The notes under the pieces were generated by a model. The model was not told the DNA's origin. It was given only the letters and a program-made list of their open reading frames with translations, and made no database searches. From Craspedostauros australis (taxonomy: Eukaryota > Bacillariophyta > Bacillariophyceae > Mastogloiales > Achnanthaceae), in contig JAMXDE010000085.1 of the NCBI GenBank assembly GCA_026770025.1, positions 1 to 64,000 of the forward strand: a stretch of 64,000 nucleotides of DNA, read 5' to 3'. Shown piece by piece: positions 61,729 to 64,000 of this stretch. Position 1 is the stretch's first letter, and each line of letters opens with the position of its first letter. The position numbers were made by a program, and so were the translations under genes.

Positions 61729-64000
61729 TTTCATTTTTTGTGAAATAGAAATTTAATTTTTTTTTTATTATTTAGAAATGGTTTAAAGCTTAAGATCGCA
61801 CACGGGCAAATGTAACTAAAAGTATTATGCCGTGTTTTGAGTTATTATGCACGTATTTGACTTACATAAGTGTATCATATAGATCTTAGTAAATTTAATA
61901 CATTTATGAGTGATTTTTAAGATTTAATGTTTTTTTTAATGTATACAGAATCGTTTCATTTTTTGTGAAACAAAAATTTAACCTTTTTTGTATTGTTTAG
62001 AAATGATTTAAAACTCAAGATCACACGCAGGCAAATGTGATTAAAAGTATTCTATTTTAGTTAAGGATTTTTGATATGTCTTCTTATTAGATTTTGTATG
62101 AATTTTGATAAAAAAAGGTGTCACTATCAAGTTTTGTATGAAATTGTAGTTGAAATTAAGCATGAAGGATAGATGTGATTATTGGAATGGCGGCGATAAA
62201 ATTTTCTAGAGTTAATTTATTATTAAATTAGAAGAATTGCTAGTTGATTTTAATCATTTAGTCCGATTTTAGAATAAATTCGGGTTGATGGCATTTTGCA
62301 AGTTTAAAAAAGTTTAAGGATTTTTTAGACGGGAGACTTATGGCGCAGACGAGGGTTACGAACAAGTAAAATGGGTGGATTAAAAGTCTTCAAGGTTTAA
62401 ATAATGTACTTAGCACTTAAATTTGATGAATTTATAAAACGATATTGCAGTATAAAATCGCTTTAATAGGTTTATATAAACATACAAATTAGACATGGGA
62501 GCATTTTATTCAATCGATTATTTTAAGGGAATTAGTGAAAATGTTAATGAGGATGATTTGGGTGATAATACATGTTATATTTAATATAAGTATAGTTATA
62601 TTTTATATTGATAGGTTGTATGTGAGTGTTTTTATTGATTATGTAGGTTTTAGTTAGAGACGTTTATAGTTATTAAGTTAAAGTATGTATTAGTTTTTTT
62701 AAAATGATCTTGACGAATTGTTTCATTTTTTGTGAAATAGAAATTTAATCTTTTTTTATTTTTTAGGAATGATTTAAAACTTAAGATCGTACGCGGGCAA
62801 ATATGACTAAAAATGTTATATTTTAGGTAAAAGGTCTTTGATATGTCTTTTTATTCGATTTTGTGCGAATTTTGATAAAAAAGGTGTTACTATTAAGTTT
62901 CGTATGAGATCGTAGTTGAAATAATGCATGAAGGATAGATGTGATTATTGGAATGACAGCGATAAAATTTTTTAGGGTTAATTTGTTATTAAATTAGAAG
63001 AATCGTTAGTTGATTTTAATCATTTTAGTCCGATTTTAAAATAAATTTGAGTTGATGGCATTCTGTAAATTTAAAGAAGTTTAAAGATTTTTTAGACGGA
63101 AGACTTGTGTTACGAACTAAGGTTACAAACAAGTAAAATCGACGGATTCAAAGTCTTCAAGGTTCAAATAATGTACTTAGTACTCAAATTTGACGAATTC
63201 ATAAAAGGATATAGTAGTATAAAATTGCTTTAGTGTATCTACATAAGTATCTAAATTAGACATGAGAGCATTTTATTCAATCGATTGTTTTAAGGGAATT
63301 AATGTTTTTTTTAATGTTAATGAAAGTGATTTGGGTGATAATATATGTTATATTTAATATAAGTATGGTTATATTTTATATTGATAGGTTGTATGTGAGT
63401 GTTTTTATTGATTATGTAGGTTTTAGTTAGAGACGTTTATAGTTATTAAGTTAAAATATGTATTAGCTTTTCTAAAATGATCTTGACGAATTGTTTCATT
63501 CTTTGTGAAATAGAAATTTAATCTTTTTTTATTATTTAAGAATGATTTAAAACTTAAGATCGTACGCGGGCAAATATGACTAAAAATGTTATATTTTAGG
63601 TAAAGGTCTTTGATATGTCTTTTTATTCGATTTTGTGTGAATTTTGATAAAAAAGTTGTTACTATTAAGTTTCGTATGAGATTGTAGTTGAAATAATGCA
63701 TGAAGGATAGATGTGATTATTGGAATGACAGCGATAAAATTTTTTAGGGTTAATTTGTTATTAAATTAGAAGAATCGTTAGTTGATTTTAATCATTTAGT
63801 CCGATTTTAAAATAAATTTGAGTTGATGGCATTCTGTAAATTTAAAGAACTTTAGAGATTTTTTAGACGGAAGACTCGTGTTACGAACTAAGGTTACAAA
63901 CAAGTAAAATGGGCGGATTAAAAGTCTTCAAGGTTCAAATAATGGTACTTAGTACTCAAATTTGACGAATTCATAAAATGACATAGTAGTATAAAATTGC

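Larger units (their letters stand above)
53815..64000 (+). repeat. Right direct-repeat array, continues past the window
   Basis: Same unit families and same orientation as 1-14929. A headless long unit runs from ~53815; long-unit heads follow at 54372, 55593, 57031, 57773, 58545, 60214, 60956, 61954, 62721 and 63494 (cut by the window end), and short-unit heads at 55145, 55369, 56360, 56583, 56807, 59319, 59543, 59767, 59991 and 61729. Units within the array are near-identical, unlike the decayed copies immediately to its left. On a circular map it is contiguous with the left array. Confidence 0.95.

Overview
This window reads as most of a mitochondrial genome from a stramenopile alga, very probably a diatom and possibly a pennate one. 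The evidence is the gene set: cox1-3, cob, atp6/8/9, nad1-7, 4L, 9 and 11, tatA/tatC, bacterial-type ribosomal protein runs, and no trnT. nad11 is split into two separated halves, a group II intron sits in cox1, and the coding part is very compact beside a huge repeat region. The code is standard: TGA is used as a stop (rps13), the one tRNA-Trp has anticodon CCA, and Trp codons are TGG. The species is not identified; the diatom call rests on family knowledge and no search was run.

Layout. Bases 1-14929 are a direct-repeat array with no credible genes. Bases 15033-52962 are a dense gene block: trnH, rnl, rns, trnfM, nad6, trnM, trnV, nad11 (3' half), nad3, cox3, cob, nad2, trnS, rps10, trnR, nad5, cox2, trnI, nad7, an rpl31-like gene, trnQ, nad4, rps13, nad9, rps14, cox1 with its intron, atp6, an island of unrecognised ORFs (39164-40329), trnF, rps8, rpl6, rps2, rps4, trnN, trnA(-), atp8(-), two trnL, rps12, rps7, trnR(-), rpl14, rpl5, trnG, trnS, trnC, nad1, tatC(-), trnW, tatA(-), trnI(CAU), an rpl10-like gene, trnP(-), trnY(-), rps11(-), rpl2, rps19, rps3, rpl16, atp9, trnK, nad4L, trnD(-), trnE and nad11 (5' half). 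Bases 53098-53814 hold decayed repeat copies, and 53815-64000 hold the same array again in the same orientation. If the molecule is circular, the two arrays are one continuous tract through the window ends.

The repeat tract is built from two kinds of unit that share a head of about 90 bp starting with a small conserved hairpin: long units (about 742-775 bp, variants L1 and L2) and short units (about 224 bp, S). They form higher-order blocks with exact 772-bp tandem copies, block duplications at constant offsets (11,422, about 4,482 and about 3,183 bp) and a recurrent 25-nt deletion.

Functionally the genes encode subunits of respiratory complexes I, III, IV and V, the mitoribosome and the Tat translocase. 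tRNAs punctuate the transcripts, and two tRNA-like elements without a D arm sit at gene junctions (after rns and after cob). I find 24 tRNAs; none reads Thr, and no Gly(UCC) was seen.
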